Made by a program: the position numbers and the translations under genes. The notes beneath the pieces are model-generated. The model was not told the DNA's origin. It did not search any database and saw only the letters and a list, made by a program, of their open reading frames with translations. From positions 124,001-188,000 of the forward strand of contig NZ_LMEM01000013.1 of the NCBI RefSeq assembly GCF_001426345.1: a DNA stretch of 64,000 nucleotides. The letters run 5' to 3'. This DNA is from Devosia sp. Root436 (GTDB lineage Bacteria > Pseudomonadota > Alphaproteobacteria > Rhizobiales > Devosiaceae). Positions 36,115 through 45,153 of the stretch are shown in pieces (position 1 is the first letter of the stretch; each line of letters opens with the position of its first letter).

Positions 36115-36203
36115 GACTCGCGTCTGACTCGCTCCGATGAATCGAAGATTCGGCGAGGCAGAGTCAAGATTCACAGCAGCCCTTGAATCGGCTGCAATGA
36201 CTC
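36115..36203. promoter_or_regulatory. Cluster of eight GANTC (CcrM-type methylation) sites
   Basis: GANTC occurs at 36115 (GACTC), 36126 (GACTC), 36139 (GAATC), 36147 (GATTC), 36161 (GAGTC), 36168 (GATTC), 36185 (GAATC) and 36199 (GACTC). Chance expectation is about one per 256 bp. The first six are arranged partly as an inverted repeat around 36145. GANTC is methylated by CcrM and read by GcrA in alphaproteobacteria; the role here is inferred. Confidence 0.75.
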
Positions 36204-36365
36204 TCGCGTACATCAGTAATATTTACTCCGAATATCAAAGAAAAAATTGATCGGAGAAAGTAAGTTCTAGTAAGACTGCCTTAATCAACTTGGTTCACTC
36301 TCTGTAATGCATCGGATGGGAATACGATGCGCGTAGTCGAAGTCAACGAAGCGCCAGGTCGCGTC

Positions 36366-36380
36366 TTAAGAAACCGCTAA
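36366..36380. promoter_or_regulatory. Near-CtrA site upstream of the chemotaxis operon
   Basis: TTAA (36366-36369), 7-nt spacer, CTAA (36377-36380): one mismatch to TTAA-N7-TTAA, the same variant as upstream of gcrA. It is about 70-90 bp before the first gene of the operon. Confidence 0.4.
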
Positions 36381-36447
36381 GAAAAGCTGGTTCTGACGGC
36401 AAAGACTGTGCCCATCCTACGGTAGTCAAAGTTATGTTTTACGTCAT

Positions 36448-36813
36448 GTGCTTCACAGCTCGGTCATTGTCATGACCAGAGATAGCGTTCACGTCGTCAA
36501 AATTTCCGGCGATGCCGGTCTGCGCGCGGCGCAGGATATTGCCCAAGCGCTGCGCAAGGCACTGGCCGGCCACGACCAGGTCGCCGTCGCCACCGAGGCG
36601 ATATCAGGCGCCGACATTACCACTATCCAGTTGTTGCTGGCCGCCCGCAAGCAGGCCCTGGCCGCCGGAAAATCGCTGTCGCTCGCCACCCCGCCCAGCG
36701 GTGTGCTGCGCGATCTGCTGATTCAGGTCGGATGCCTCGATGCTCAAGGTCAGCCGTTGCTTCCGGATGGTGATTTCTGGACACCACCAATCCGCGAGGG
36801 CAAGGCAGCATGA
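36448..36813 (+). CDS. STAS-domain protein, first gene of the chemotaxis operon
   Basis: A 121-aa protein with the anti-sigma-factor-antagonist/STAS fold: VHVVKISGDAGLRAAQDIAQ, VAVATEAISGADITTIQLLLAARKQALAAGKSLS across residues ~12-80, then TPPSGVLRDLLIQVGC. Similar single-STAS proteins head che operons of the ACF type in alphaproteobacteria; biochemical role is not known to me. Start uncertain: GTG 36448 or ATG 36472 (MTRDSVHVV); neither has a strong ribosome site. Its stop overlaps the cheY start. Confidence 0.75.
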   Translation: MLHSSVIVMTRDSVHVVKISGDAGLRAAQDIAQALRKALAGHDQVAVATEAISGADITTIQLLLAARKQALAAGKSLSLATPPSGVLRDLLIQVGCLDAQGQPLLPDGDFWTPPIREGKAA

Positions 36814-37178
36814 GCAAGACGATCCTGACCATCGACGATTCAGCATCCATCCGCCAGATGGTCGTGATGACGCTGTCCGCCGCAGGCCTCGATGTCATCG
36901 AGGCCATCAATGGCGCCGATGGCTACACCAAGGCCACTGGTCAGACGGTCCATGCCGTCATTACCGACCTCAACATGCCGGTCATGAACGGCATCGAATT
37001 CATCAGAAAATATCGCCAGCATCCCTCCAGCAAGGGCGTGCCGATCATCCTGCTGACCACCGAGTCCGATGAGGAACTCAAGCGCCAGGCCAAGGAAGCC
37101 GGCGCCACCGGCTGGATCGTCAAGCCGTTCAAGCAGGACCAGTTGCTCGCGGTCATCAAGAAGGTCACCGGCGCATGA
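36810..37178 (+). CDS. cheY: Chemotaxis response regulator CheY
   Basis: A 122-aa stand-alone receiver domain: TILTIDDSASIRQMV at the N-terminus, phosphoacceptor Asp53 in VITDLNMPVMNG, LTTES near 85 (switch Thr) and WIVKPFKQDQLL with Lys near 108. It would be phosphorylated by CheA and bind the flagellar motor switch or act as a phosphate sink. The ATGA overlap with both neighbours shows it is co-translated with cheA. Confidence 0.93.
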   Translation: MSKTILTIDDSASIRQMVVMTLSAAGLDVIEAINGADGYTKATGQTVHAVITDLNMPVMNGIEFIRKYRQHPSSKGVPIILLTTESDEELKRQAKEAGATGWIVKPFKQDQLLAVIKKVTGA

Positions 37179-39226
37179 GCTTCCCCGATCCCACCGAGAC
37201 ATTTCGCCAGGAAGCCCGCGAGCTGCTCGAACAGCTCGAACTGGGCCTGCTCGACCTCGAACAGAACCCGGCCAATGACGACCTGATCAATTCTACCTTC
37301 CGGGCGCTGCACACCATCAAGGGGTCGGGCGCCATGTTCGGCTTCACGGCCGTTGCCGCCTTCGTGCACGAATTCGAGACGGCCTTCGACAAGGTTCGCA
37401 AGGGCCAGACGCAGGCCACGTCCGAGTTGATCGCCGTGGCGCTCGACGCCAAGGATCATATCCACAAGCTGATCGAACAGCCCGACGCGCCCCAGGCGGG
37501 TGGCGAAACCATTCTCGACGCCCTGCGCATCGTCATCGCTGCTGCCGAAGACGGAGGCGAATCCCCGGCTGCCGAAGCAGAACCCCCTGTTCCGGCTGTA
37601 GCGCCGGTCGCGGCAGGCCCGGGCAATCGCTGGCGCATCCGCTTCCGCCTGCCGCCCGACGCTTTGGTCTATGGCACCAATCCGCTGCTGCTGCTGGACG
37701 AGATCAAGGCTATCGGTCCCTGCACCATCACGGCGCTGACCGATACCATTCCGCCGCTCGATAGCATCGATCCCGAAGTGCCCTATATGGGCTGGCAGGT
37801 CGATCTCACCGCCGACGATCCGCGTGCCGCCATCGACGATGTCTTCCTGTTCCTCAAGGATGGCATGGAATTGTCGGTAGAGCCGCTGACCGGAGCCGAG
37901 GCGACGCAACCGGCGCCCATCATCGCGCCGCCCGAGCCGCGCGCTGTGGTGGCAGAGCCCGCGGCGGTCACGGCGTCTGCACCGGCAAAGACGTCCAAGG
38001 CTTCGAAGGCTGCCAAGCCTGTCGTGGAAAAGGAACCCTCGGCTAGTGCCGCTGCCTCGTCCTCGATGCGCGTCGATGCCGAACGGCTCGATGAACTGAT
38101 GGATCGCGTCGGAGAACTGGTCATCGCCCAGGCACGCCTGACCCAGATCGCGGCCATGAGCAGCGACGGCAATCTCAAGACCATCGCCGAGGAACTCGAG
38201 CGCCTCAGCTCGGGCCTGCGCGACACCACGATGGGTATCCGCATGGTGCCCATCGGCACTCTGTTCAGCCGCTTCCGCCGGCTGGTGCACGACCTCAGCC
38301 GCGATCTCGACAAGGAAATCGACTTCATCACCACGGGCGAAGATACCGAGCTCGACAAAACCATGATCGAGCGCCTGGCTGACCCCCTGGTCCACCTGAT
38401 CCGCAACTCGGTCGACCATGGCCTCGAAAGCGCCGAGAAGCGCCTCGCCGCCGGCAAGCCGCCCAAGGGCACGGTTCGTCTCTCCGCGGTCTATGCCGGC
38501 GCCGAAGTCGCGATCTCGGTGACCGACGACGGGGCCGGGCTCAATGCCGAACGCATCCGCGCCAAGGCCGAGGAGGCCGGCCTGCTCACCGCCGATGCCA
38601 AGATCGCCGATGCCGACCTCTGGCACATGATCTTCGCCCCCGGCTTCTCCACCGCCAAGGAAGTCACCTCCCTGTCGGGTCGCGGCGTCGGCATGGACGT
38701 GGTCAAGCGCACCATCGACGGGCTGCGCGGCAGCATCGATGTCGCCACCACGCCAGGCAGCGGCTCGACCATGACGCTTCGCCTGCCGCTGACGCTGGCC
38801 ATCATCGATGGCATGCTCGTGCGGGTCGGCAATGGCCGTTACACCATTCCGCTCGCGGCAGTCGAGGAATGCGTCGAGCTGCCCGAGGGCATCGAAGCCA
38901 ATGCGCGCGGCCGCAACTTCCTCGATATCCGCGGCAGCCTCGTACCCTTCCTGCGCCTGCGCGAAGTGTTCGGCACCAGGGCGCCGGCCGATCCGCACCA
39001 GAAGGTGGTGATCGTCTCCTCCGGCGAAGGCCGTGTCGGCCTCGTGGTCGATCAGATCATCGGCAACAACCAGACGGTCATCAAGCAACTGAGCAAGCTG
39101 CATTCGTCCATCAAGTCGTTCTCCGGAGCGACCATATTGGGCGACGGTACGGTCGCGCTCATCCTCGATACCGCCCACCTGGTCCAGTTCGGCCAGGGCT
39201 ATGTCGACCAGGGGAGGGCAGCATGA
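37175..39226 (+). CDS. cheA: Chemotaxis histidine kinase CheA
   Basis: A 683-aa CheA. The HPt domain carries the phospho-accepting His46 (TFRALHTIKGSGAMFG). A P2-like region and Ala/Pro linkers (~125-285) precede the dimerisation domain (SMRVDAERLDELMDRVGELV near 289), the HATPase with HLIRNSVDHGLE near 408, DDGAGLN near 451 and GRGVGMDVVKRTID near 505, then the CheW-like P5 domain (~545-683). It phosphorylates the neighbouring CheY and CheB in response to MCPs. The start overlaps cheY. Confidence 0.95.
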   Translation: MSFPDPTETFRQEARELLEQLELGLLDLEQNPANDDLINSTFRALHTIKGSGAMFGFTAVAAFVHEFETAFDKVRKGQTQATSELIAVALDAKDHIHKLIEQPDAPQAGGETILDALRIVIAAAEDGGESPAAEAEPPVPAVAPVAAGPGNRWRIRFRLPPDALVYGTNPLLLLDEIKAIGPCTITALTDTIPPLDSIDPEVPYMGWQVDLTADDPRAAIDDVFLFLKDGMELSVEPLTGAEATQPAPIIAPPEPRAVVAEPAAVTASAPAKTSKASKAAKPVVEKEPSASAAASSSMRVDAERLDELMDRVGELVIAQARLTQIAAMSSDGNLKTIAEELERLSSGLRDTTMGIRMVPIGTLFSRFRRLVHDLSRDLDKEIDFITTGEDTELDKTMIERLADPLVHLIRNSVDHGLESAEKRLAAGKPPKGTVRLSAVYAGAEVAISVTDDGAGLNAERIRAKAEEAGLLTADAKIADADLWHMIFAPGFSTAKEVTSLSGRGVGMDVVKRTIDGLRGSIDVATTPGSGSTMTLRLPLTLAIIDGMLVRVGNGRYTIPLAAVEECVELPEGIEANARGRNFLDIRGSLVPFLRLREVFGTRAPADPHQKVVIVSSGEGRVGLVVDQIIGNNQTVIKQLSKLHSSIKSFSGATILGDGTVALILDTAHLVQFGQGYVDQGRAA

Positions 39227-39723
39227 ACGCCACCGAAACCAGCTCCATGAAGGCGCTGACCCTGCGCCTGCAGGATGAACTCTTCGCCGTCGAGGCGGGC
39301 AGCGTGCGCGAAATCCTCGATCTCGTGCCCATCACCGAGGTTCCCAATGCGTCGCCCTTCGTCAGCGGCCTCATCAATGTGCGCGGCCGCGTCGTGCCGC
39401 TTGCCGATCTGCGCGTGATGTTCGGCATGGACCGGCCCGAGCCGGACGAGGACACCCGCATCGTGGTGATGGAAGTCGATATCGACGGCGAACCCACCGT
39501 TGCCGGCATCCTCGCCGACAAGGTCCACGACGTGACCGATATCGAAGCGGCATCCATCGAGGAGGCCCCCAAGGTCGGCATGCGCTGGCGCCCCGAATTC
39601 ATTCGCGGCATCGGCAAGCGCAATGGCGGCTTCATCATCATCCCCGATCTGGGGCGCATTTTCGAAACACAGGGCGCCAGAACAGCGTCAACAGCAGCAT
39701 CAGAAGAAAGGTCTGCATCGTGA
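39223..39723 (+). CDS. cheW: Chemotaxis coupling protein CheW (first)
   Basis: A 166-aa CheW that couples receptors to CheA: ALTLRLQDELFAVEAGSVREIL, ASPFVSGLINVRGRVVPLADLRVMFG near residues 43-70 and IRGIGKRNGGFIIIPDLGRIF near 126-148. The ATG at 39223 overlaps the cheA stop, and the stop overlaps the GTG of the following MCP gene. A second cheW lies downstream at 43739. Confidence 0.92.
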   Translation: MNATETSSMKALTLRLQDELFAVEAGSVREILDLVPITEVPNASPFVSGLINVRGRVVPLADLRVMFGMDRPEPDEDTRIVVMEVDIDGEPTVAGILADKVHDVTDIEAASIEEAPKVGMRWRPEFIRGIGKRNGGFIIIPDLGRIFETQGARTASTAASEERSAS

Positions 39724-41785
39724 GACTGACAATCAAAACCAAGCTGGCGGCGACCTTTGTCGTCGTCGTCGCCCTGTCGGCAGCAAGCATGTTTCTCGCC
39801 CTGCAGAGCCTGGGCCAGCTGAACACGTCCATGGACGACATCGTCAACGGTGCGGCGGCGCAGTCGCTGTCCATGCGCGAAATGCAGGAAGACCTCACCA
39901 ATATCGGCAGTAAAATCCGGAGCATGATCGTCAGCTCCAGCGCCGAAGACATGGCCCAGACGCGTGACGAACTCACTGGCCTTTATGAAGAACTGCGCAG
40001 CGACGCCGTGGGCCTGGTGGGTCAGTTCTCGAGCGAAGAGTCCAACGCGGACATGCAGTCCTTCATCGACGCGCTGGATCAGTACTGGGTCGTGGCAACG
40101 CAAATCCAGGACGAGGCGGTGAAGAATTCGGATGCCGAGGCCTTCCGCATCACCTCCACCGAGGGCAGCGCCGCCATCACCGCACTTGAAGCATCCATGG
40201 GCCAGCTCAAGACCACTATCGCCGCCCGGCTGAACGCCGGCGATATCGGGGCCTTTCCCGCCTACGACTCGGCAACATCGATGTTCCTGGCTGCCAGCGA
40301 CATCTTCCGCCAGCAGCGCAACGTTCTGCTGGCCTCCGATCAACCGGCCAAGCAGGATGAGTGGCTGCAGGACTATCGCAGCGTGCTGACCGAACTCGAG
40401 CCTGGCTTCGCCGAACTCGGCCGCCTGGTGGCGCCCACCGAACGCGGATTGTTCGCCACCGTCCAGTCGGACTATCAGAACATGATCATGGCCATGGACA
40501 AGGCCGTGACGATCGCCATCCAGCGGTCCGACTATATCGCCGAGCAGCTTGTCGAGAATGAAGGCGCCCAGTTGCGAGAAACGGCTGCGGGCCGCCTTGA
40601 GGCCATGGTCGAACGCAACATCGACGAGTTGCAGAAGGAAGTGGTCGAGGCCGACGAGCTCTACCAGTCCAACCGCATGATGCTGATCGGCCTGCTCGCC
40701 GGTTCGGCCCTGATCGCCGCCATTGCCGCAACCTGGATCGTGATGTCGATCAGCCGTGCTCTGGCTGGCGCCGTGCGCCTTGCCAACGACGTGGCCGGCG
40801 GCAATCTCAGCGCCACCGTCCAGGCCCGCGGCAATGACGAAGTGACCGACCTGATCGAAGCGCTCAACTCCATGACCCGCAAGCTGCGCGAAGTGGTGAG
40901 CGAAGTGACGGCCGCCACCCGCAATGTCGCGGCCGGCAGCCAGGAAATGTCGGCCACCGCCGAGCAACTGAGCCAGGGTGCCACCGAACAGGCGTCCTCG
41001 ACCGAAGAGGCCTCCGCTTCGATGGAAGAAATGGCTTCGACCATCAAGCAGTCGGCCGATAATGCCCCGCTGCCGATGCGATTGCCTCGGGCGAAGCGGT
41101 GAACAACGCCGTGTCGGCGATGCAGACCATCGCCGAGAAGATCATGGTGGTGCAGGAAATTGCGCGCCAGACGGACCTGCTCGCTCTCAACGCGGCGGTG
41201 GAAGCCGCTCGTGCCGGTGAACATGGCCGGGGCTTTGCGGTGGTGGCCTCCGAAGTGCGCAAGCTCGCCGAACGCAGCCAGGCCGCCGCGGCGGAAATCT
41301 CGACGCTCTCCGGCACCACGGTCAAGGCGGCCCAGTCGGCCGGCGAAATGCTCGGCAAGCTGGTGCCCGATATCCAGCGCACCGCCGAGCTGGTGGAAGA
41401 AATCTCCGCCGGCAGCCGTGAGCAGAATGCCGGCGCCGCCCAGATCAACACCGCCATCCAGCAACTCGACAAGGTGACCCAGCAGAACACCTCGGCCGCC
41501 GAGGAAATGTCGGCCACCTCCGAAGAGCTGGCCAGCCAGGCCGAACAGCTCCAGGCCGCCATCAGCTACTTCCGCATCGACGCCAGCGCGGTGCCGATGG
41601 AGGCCAACCGGAGCGAGGCCAAGCCTGACCTCAAGCAGGCCATTCTGGCCAAGGCACCGCATATGGCGCCGCGCAAGACGGGCGGCAAGGCCAAGGCCAA
41701 GCCCGCCAATTCAGGTGGCTTCGACCTCGACCTGGACGACGGTCACGACGATCTCGACGCCGACTTCACTCGTCGCAGCGCCTGA
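39720..41785 (+). pseudogene. Methyl-accepting chemotaxis protein, split by an internal frameshifting deletion
   Basis: Residues 1-450 of the first frame (39720-41102) form a receptor N-terminus: membrane segment near 9-30, a four-helix-bundle-type sensor region, a second membrane segment near 321-345, HAMP and the start of the signalling domain to SADNA. It then ends in an unrelated [10 protein letters not shown] tail. The signalling domain resumes in another frame from 41099 ([13 protein letters not shown], [20 protein letters not shown], to the C-terminus). Compared with the adjacent paralog, 28 bp are missing after 41066; restoring them gives one frame of 697 aa. Either a pseudogene or an assembly error between near-identical tracts. 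The GTGA overlap could permit reinitiation of the second half. Confidence 0.85.
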
Positions 41786-41890
41786 TCCCGTCGTCATCAT
41801 GCCGCGTATCGGGACCGGATTGGCGTCCGGCCCCGATGCGAAACAAGCCGGATTTCATGCGTCGGTATATCGAAAGAGGACCGCAGAAGC

Positions 41891-41914
41891 GTGCCCTCCA
41901 GCCAAGAAGGGCAC
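41891..41914 (+). promoter_or_regulatory. Hairpin sequestering the ribosome site of the second MCP
   Basis: GTGCCCT (41891-41897), 10-nt loop, AGGGCAC (41908-41914). The 3' arm contains the AAGG part of the Shine-Dalgarno, five bases before the ATG at 41920. A perfect 7-bp stem here would compete with ribosome binding. Confidence 0.5.
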
Positions 41915-41919
41915 GTGCT

Positions 41920-43728
41920 ATGCGTTTGACAATTAAAGTAAAACTGGCTGCTACATTCGCAGTCGTTATCGTTCTCTCGGCGATCAGCATGGTCGTCGCC
42001 CTGCAGAATCTCGGTTCGCTCAACAATTCGTTCGGCATTGCCATGAACGAAAACGTCAAGCGCATCCAGCTCGCCGCCGACCTCGAAGTCGCAACACTCG
42101 AAGTCGCGCGCGACGAGAAAAACCTCATTCTGACGCGCGATCCGGCAGGACGGATCGCCCTGATCGAAAGTCTCGACGAAGAGATCGCGCTGGTCCATGC
42201 CGATGCCGCTTCGCTTCGGGACACCTCCGACGAAGCCGGCAAGGCGCTGATCGACCGCTTCGTCTCCAGCTACGACGACTACCTTACCCAGCACAATGAA
42301 ATCCGGCGGCTGGCCCAGGCCGGTCGTGAGGAGGAGGCCTTTGCACTCGCCAATGGCCGGGCCGCCGAGGCACGCAGCGAGGCGGTTGTCGCGCTTGATG
42401 AACTGACGGCCCTCGACAATGAAGAGCTGTCGCAGGCAACCGTGGACGCCGAGCAGCTCTATGCGTCGAGCAGCACCCTATTGATCGGACTGCTGATCGG
42501 TTCGACATTGCTGGCGATCGGCGCTGCCGTGTGGATCGTTCTGGGCATCAGCCGCGGCCTGCATCGTGTCCGCCAGGTGGTCGATGCCGTCGCCATCGGT
42601 GATCTCGACCAGCGGGTCGAGGTGACGTCCAACGACGAGATCAAGGATCTTGTGACCACCGTCAACATCATGACCGACAACCTGCGCGCCACGGCTGCCG
42701 CCGCCGACCAGATCGCCGATGGCGACCTGACCATCGACGTCAAGCCGTTGTCCGACAAGGATGCCCTTGGACTGGCGCTGGAACGCATGGTCGCCAAGCT
42801 GCGCGATGTCATCTCCGAAGCCATCACCTCGGCCAACAATGTCGCGGCCGGCAGCCAGGAAATGTCGGCCACCGCCGAGCAATTGAGCCAGGGTGCCACC
42901 GAACAGGCGTCCTCGACCGAAGAGGCCTCCGCTTCGATGGAAGAAATGGCTTCGACCATCAAGCAGTCGGCCGATAATGCCAGCCAGACCGAGAAGATCG
43001 CCCGTCAGTCGGCAGCAAACGCCATCGCCTCCGGCGAGGCCGTGGACAATGCCGTGGCCGCCATGCAGACCATCGCCGAAAAGATCATGGTGGTGCAGGA
43101 AATCGCCCGCCAGACCGACCTGCTCGCCCTCAACGCCGCGGTGGAAGCCGCCCGTGCGGGCGAACATGGCCGGGGCTTTGCGGTGGTGGCCTCCGAAGTG
43201 CGCAAGCTCGCCGAACGCAGCCAGGCTGCCGCGGCCGAGATTTCGACGCTCTCCGGCACCACGGTCAAGGCCGCCCAGTCGGCCGGCGAAATGCTCGGCA
43301 AGCTGGTGCCCGACATCCAGCGCACCGCTGAACTGGTGGAAGAAATCTCTGCCGGCAGCCGTGAGCAGAATGCCGGTGCGGCCCAGATCAATACCGCCAT
43401 CCAGCAACTCGACAAGGTGACCCAGCAGAACACCTCGGCCGCCGAGGAAATGTCGGCCACCTCCGAAGAGTTGGCCAGCCAGGCCGAACAGCTTCAGACT
43501 GCCATCAGCTACTTCCGCATCCATGCCAATCAGGCCGGCCAGGCGCCGACCCCGACCAAGGCCAAGCCGAGCCGCGCCGGCCTGCGCGACGCCATCATGG
43601 CCAATGCCCCGCAGATGGGTGACGGCAAGCCCGCCCTGCGTGGTGGCAAGGGTGGCGGTTTCGACCTCGACCTGGATGATGGCCGCGACGAGCTCGACGG
43701 CGAATTCACCCGCCGTGGCGCGGCGTAA
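41920..43728 (+). CDS. Methyl-accepting chemotaxis protein (second, intact)
   Basis: A 602-aa transmembrane receptor: first membrane segment near residues 8-30 ([19 protein letters not shown]), periplasmic helical sensor of the short four-helix type to ~185, second segment near 188-210, HAMP (~212-265), and the cytoplasmic signalling hairpin with [20 protein letters not shown] near 400. A C-terminal acidic tail ([15 protein letters not shown]) is shared with the broken upstream paralog. The ATG at 41920 is chosen because it has AGAAGG upstream and matches the paralog's N-terminus; a longer frame starts at 41836. Separate 134-bp leader from the previous gene. Confidence 0.93.
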   Translation: MRLTIKVKLAATFAVVIVLSAISMVVALQNLGSLNNSFGIAMNENVKRIQLAADLEVATLEVARDEKNLILTRDPAGRIALIESLDEEIALVHADAASLRDTSDEAGKALIDRFVSSYDDYLTQHNEIRRLAQAGREEEAFALANGRAAEARSEAVVALDELTALDNEELSQATVDAEQLYASSSTLLIGLLIGSTLLAIGAAVWIVLGISRGLHRVRQVVDAVAIGDLDQRVEVTSNDEIKDLVTTVNIMTDNLRATAAAADQIADGDLTIDVKPLSDKDALGLALERMVAKLRDVISEAITSANNVAAGSQEMSATAEQLSQGATEQASSTEEASASMEEMASTIKQSADNASQTEKIARQSAANAIASGEAVDNAVAAMQTIAEKIMVVQEIARQTDLLALNAAVEAARAGEHGRGFAVVASEVRKLAERSQAAAAEISTLSGTTVKAAQSAGEMLGKLVPDIQRTAELVEEISAGSREQNAGAAQINTAIQQLDKVTQQNTSAAEEMSATSEELASQAEQLQTAISYFRIHANQAGQAPTPTKAKPSRAGLRDAIMANAPQMGDGKPALRGGKGGGFDLDLDDGRDELDGEFTRRGAA

Positions 43729-43738
43729 GGAGGCGGAA

Positions 43739-44200
43739 ATGGCTGAACGGGCTCAATACGTTACGCTTGGCGTCGCCGACGAACTCTTCGCCGCGCCCGT
43801 CGAGAAGGTGCAGGAAATTCTGGACATGCGGCCTATTGCCCGCCTGCCCCAGGCACCCGAAACCCTGCTGGGCATGATCGATGTGCGCGGGCAGGGCATT
43901 CCGGTGGTCGACCTGCGGCTGACGCTCGGTCTGCCGCCAGCCCCGGACAATGCGAACACCCGCATCATCGTGCTGGCAATTGCCGGGCCCGATGGCGAAT
44001 TGCGGCTCGGCCTGCGGGCCGACCGCGTGTTCGAAGTGACCATCCTCGATGACGACGAGCTCGATCCGCCTCCGGCGGTCAGCGGTTCCTGGTCCGGGCG
44101 CTGCATCGCCGGCATCGGCCGCCGCAACGGGAATTTCGTCACCGTGCTCGATCTCGAACGCCTGCTCGGATCGGTCGCGGAGGCCGCTCGCGCGGCCTGA
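43739..44200 (+). CDS. cheW: Chemotaxis coupling protein CheW (second)
   Basis: A 153-aa CheW paralog: YVTLGVADELFAAPVEKVQEIL, APETLLGMIDVRGQGIPVVDLRLTLG near residues 38-64 and CIAGIGRRNGNFVTVLDLERLL near 125-146. The ATG at 43739 follows AAGGAGG by five bases, a strong ribosome site. Longer frames from 43523 overlap the MCP and are shadows. Two CheW proteins may couple different receptor sets to the single CheA. Confidence 0.9.
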   Translation: MAERAQYVTLGVADELFAAPVEKVQEILDMRPIARLPQAPETLLGMIDVRGQGIPVVDLRLTLGLPPAPDNANTRIIVLAIAGPDGELRLGLRADRVFEVTILDDDELDPPPAVSGSWSGRCIAGIGRRNGNFVTVLDLERLLGSVAEAARAA

Positions 44201-44258
44201 CCTCAAGCAGCATGCGGTCATCGCCGACCGCATATCCTCGTCGCCCGGAGACTGACCG

Positions 44259-45143
44259 TTGCCCCCATCCGCCCGCCAGGCCGCCATCCGGCCGGAAACT
44301 ACTGACGACGACCATCTGTCGCTGCGCGATTTCAAGCGTATCTCCGACCTGATCGGCGCCGAAGTCGGTATCAAGCTGCCGCCGACCAAGCGCCTGATGG
44401 TGGAGGGCCGCCTGCGCAAGCGCGTCCGCGCTTTGGGCCTCGGCAGTCTCGACGACTACGGCGACTACCTGTTCCATCGCGATGGACTTGCCGTCGAGCG
44501 CCCCTTCCTGATCAATGCGGTTACCACCAACAAGACGGACTTCTTTCGCGAGCCCGAGCATTTCGACCTGCTCGAGGAGCGGCTGGTGCCCGATCTGATC
44601 GCGCTGCGCCGCGGCGAGCGCAAGCCCTTGCTCAAGATATGGAGCGCTGCCAGTTCGACGGGCGCCGAAGCCTATACCCTGGCCATGGTGCTGGCCGACC
44701 TGATGGCCGAGCGCCAGGACTTCAAGTTCGCCATTCTGGGCACCGATATCTCGACCTCCGTGCTCGAGCAGGGCATGCGCGCTGTCTACCCGACCGAGCT
44801 GATCGCGCCGGTGCCACCGGGCAAGCAGCAGCGCTATCTGATGCATGCGCGCAAGCCCGGCCAGCGCCCCGAAGTGCGGATCGTGCCGGAGCTGCGGCGG
44901 CTGGTCCGCCTGGCGCGGCTGAACCTGATGGATATCAGCTATCCCTTCGACCACGACGTGGACGTCATCTTTCTGCGCAATGTGCTGATTTATTTCGACA
45001 AGGCGGACCAGGAGAAGGTGATCTTGCGCCTGGTCGACCATTTGCGGCCGGGCGGTTATCTGATTCTTGGTCATTCCGAATCCATGATCGGTACGGCGGT
45101 GACCATGCGTCAGGTCGCACCCGCGGTATTCCAGAAGACCTGA
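44259..45143 (+). CDS. cheR: Chemotaxis protein methyltransferase CheR
   Basis: A 294-aa CheR that methylates glutamates on MCPs using SAM. The N-terminal helical part has [21 protein letters not shown] and [12 protein letters not shown]; the catalytic domain has [13 protein letters not shown] near residue 88-100, the SAM motif [17 protein letters not shown] near 127-143, [13 protein letters not shown] and [13 protein letters not shown] near 236. The only plausible start is TTG at 44259 with GGAG nine bases upstream. It sits before cheB, forming the adaptation pair. Confidence 0.93.
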   Translation: MPPSARQAAIRPETTDDDHLSLRDFKRISDLIGAEVGIKLPPTKRLMVEGRLRKRVRALGLGSLDDYGDYLFHRDGLAVERPFLINAVTTNKTDFFREPEHFDLLEERLVPDLIALRRGERKPLLKIWSAASSTGAEAYTLAMVLADLMAERQDFKFAILGTDISTSVLEQGMRAVYPTELIAPVPPGKQQRYLMHARKPGQRPEVRIVPELRRLVRLARLNLMDISYPFDHDVDVIFLRNVLIYFDKADQEKVILRLVDHLRPGGYLILGHSESMIGTAVTMRQVAPAVFQKT

Positions 45144-45153
45144 AGGTACGACT

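Larger units (their letters stand above)
35860..36447 (+). other. 588-bp regulatory region upstream of the chemotaxis operon
   Basis: No convincing protein gene. It holds a REP-like palindrome (35888-35910), one isolated GANTC (35987-35991), a dense cluster of eight GANTC sites (36115-36203), a near-CtrA site (36366-36380) and an AT-richer stretch 36215-36300. The only open frames are short, basic and without ribosome sites or family resemblance. Confidence 0.6.

Noticed and set aside
35935..36186. Possible 83-aa protein in the che upstream region
   Set aside because: Basic, low-complexity, no ribosome site, and it would cross the REP-like and GANTC sequences.
36941..39178. Minus-strand open frame of 745 aa opposite cheA
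   Set aside because: Low-complexity, repeat-like composition produced by codon bias of cheA; no ribosome site and no recognisable domain.
41099..41785. Second half of the broken MCP as an independent gene
   Set aside because: It aligns directly with the interior of the paralog and has no own promoter or start other than a GTG overlapping the upstream stop, so it is treated as the rest of one interrupted gene.
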